DNA from: VRUE01 sp963702575 | GTDB lineage: Bacteria; Actinomycetota; Thermoleophilia; Solirubrobacterales; 70-9 | Length of the DNA stretch: 64,000 nt | Reading direction: 5' to 3' | Assembly (NCBI GenBank): GCA_963702575.1 | Contig: CAVPCU010000002.1 | Span: 795,551 to 859,550, forward strand | In this document: piece after piece, positions 63,465 through 64,000 of the stretch | Layout of the letters: the number at the start of each line of letters is the position of its first letter | Position numbering within the stretch: position 1 is the stretch's first letter | Translations under genes and position numbers: made by a program | The notes under the pieces: model-generated | Told to the model about the DNA's origin: nothing | The model's database searches: none | The model's input: the letters and a program-made list of their open reading frames with translations, nothing else

Positions 63465-64000
63465 ATGCACGCCGACCTCGACACTCTCTGCACCGTCGTT
63501 TATTGCACGGCGGACGATCTCCTGCCCGAGAAGTCCGGAAATGCCCGTCGCCGGGTCACCGACGCGGAGGTAGCCACACTCTGCGTCGCCCAGGCGATCA
63601 TGGGCATCCCCTCCGATCGCCGCTTCCTCGCGGTCGCCCGCAAGCGCCTCGCGATCTCTTCCCCGAGTTGCCCCAGCAGCCTGGCTACCACAAGCGAAGG
63701 GCCCGCCTGGCCGAGACGATCGAGTGGCTGATCGGCGTCTTTGCCGCCGAGTCCCCCGGCTTCCACGACGAGCTGCTGCTGATCGACTCCACCCCGGTGG
63801 AGTGCGCCCGCTCGGTCGAGACCGACGCGCGCTCGGTCTGGCTGACGCTGCCGACTACGGCTACTGCGCCTCCCACTCCCGCTTCTTTTGGGGCTTTCGC
63901 CTGCACGGCCTCTTCGCCCCCGACGGCACGCCGCGCGCCTTCACCCTCGCCTCTCCCAAGCGCGACGAGCGCGAGGTCGGGATCGAGCTGCTTGAACGCG
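63465..64000 (+). CDS. IS982-family transposase, 5' part, frameshifted and cut by the window end
   Basis: The start HADLDTLCTVVYCTADDLLPE, then RRVTDAEVATLCVAQAIMGIPSDRRFLAVARKRL, and after shifts ETIEWLIGVFAAESPGFHDELLLIDSTPVECARS and DYGYCASHSRFFWGFRLHGLFAPDGTPRAFTLASPKRDEREVG match IS982-type transposases, with the DDE Asp in LLIDSTPVE. It is incomplete because the window ends. Frame changes near 63655 and 63820 repeat the pattern seen in neighbouring genes. The IS630 element lies directly upstream. Confidence 0.85.

Overview
The window is about 70% G+C, gene-dense, and reads as chromosomal DNA of a high-GC actinobacterium. I infer a Thermoleophilia/Solirubrobacterales-like lineage from the CarD next to DisA, the F420-type luciferase-like oxidoreductase, the many TAnnnT -10 boxes, the Yx(FWY)xxD and CWB2-type secreted proteins, and the fused PlsC-GpsA. 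No rRNA or other taxonomic marker is present, so this is inference.

Layout. 0-5 kb holds coaX, dusB, greA and lysS. 5-21 kb carries a core block in the order clpC, disA, carD, ispD, ispF, cysS, rlmB and a SigH-like sigma factor. This is recognisably the Bacillus clpC-to-sigH order, but with lineage-specific insertions: an aldo/keto reductase, an MFS pump, a DUF389 protein, a PHP phosphatase, an acyl-CoA ligase and a coiled-coil protein. 21-33 kb is mixed: secreted and membrane proteins, tRNA-Thr(UGU), a VOC dioxygenase with an iron-type alcohol dehydrogenase, a PlsC-GpsA fusion, an ECF sigma factor with a small membrane partner, a zinc-finger rhomboid protease, a BtuF-like binding protein and a CNNM-type transporter. 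33.7-45.3 kb is a fatty-acid or acyl-CoA catabolic region: Hbd, thiolase, three acyl-CoA dehydrogenases (two as a tandem pair), a GlxA-type AraC regulator, an HD protein and an LLM oxidoreductase. Two shared FadR-like operators are visible there. A MazF-type toxin-antitoxin pair, an alkyltransferase-like protein and a CWB2 cell-wall protein interrupt it. 45.4-47.5 kb has an M23 peptidase and a low-complexity membrane protein. 47.5-52 kb is the aspartate-family operon lysA-hom-thrC-thrB. 52-62 kb has a TolB-like propeller, a cupin, gltB, an FHA/zinc-ribbon protein, a lipoprotein and a penicillin-binding protein. The right end is mobile: a complete IS630-type element flanked by TA, then a truncated IS982-type transposase running off the window.

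Three global observations stand out. (1) About twenty genes that begin transcription units have a TAnnnT hexamer 6-11 nt before the start codon, which indicates widespread leaderless transcription; several divergent pairs have overlapping -10 boxes. (2) Long, nearly perfect palindromes sit directly against stop codons (19818, 27204, 29941, 45268 and 60381). Similar palindromes lie in frame inside cysS and ispD. (3) About forty frameshifts occur, almost all apparent single G or C insertions. They are confined to about 5-12.5 kb and 48.9-64 kb, while the 36 kb between them is clean. This looks like residual sequencing error rather than gene decay, so I annotate the affected genes as single genes.
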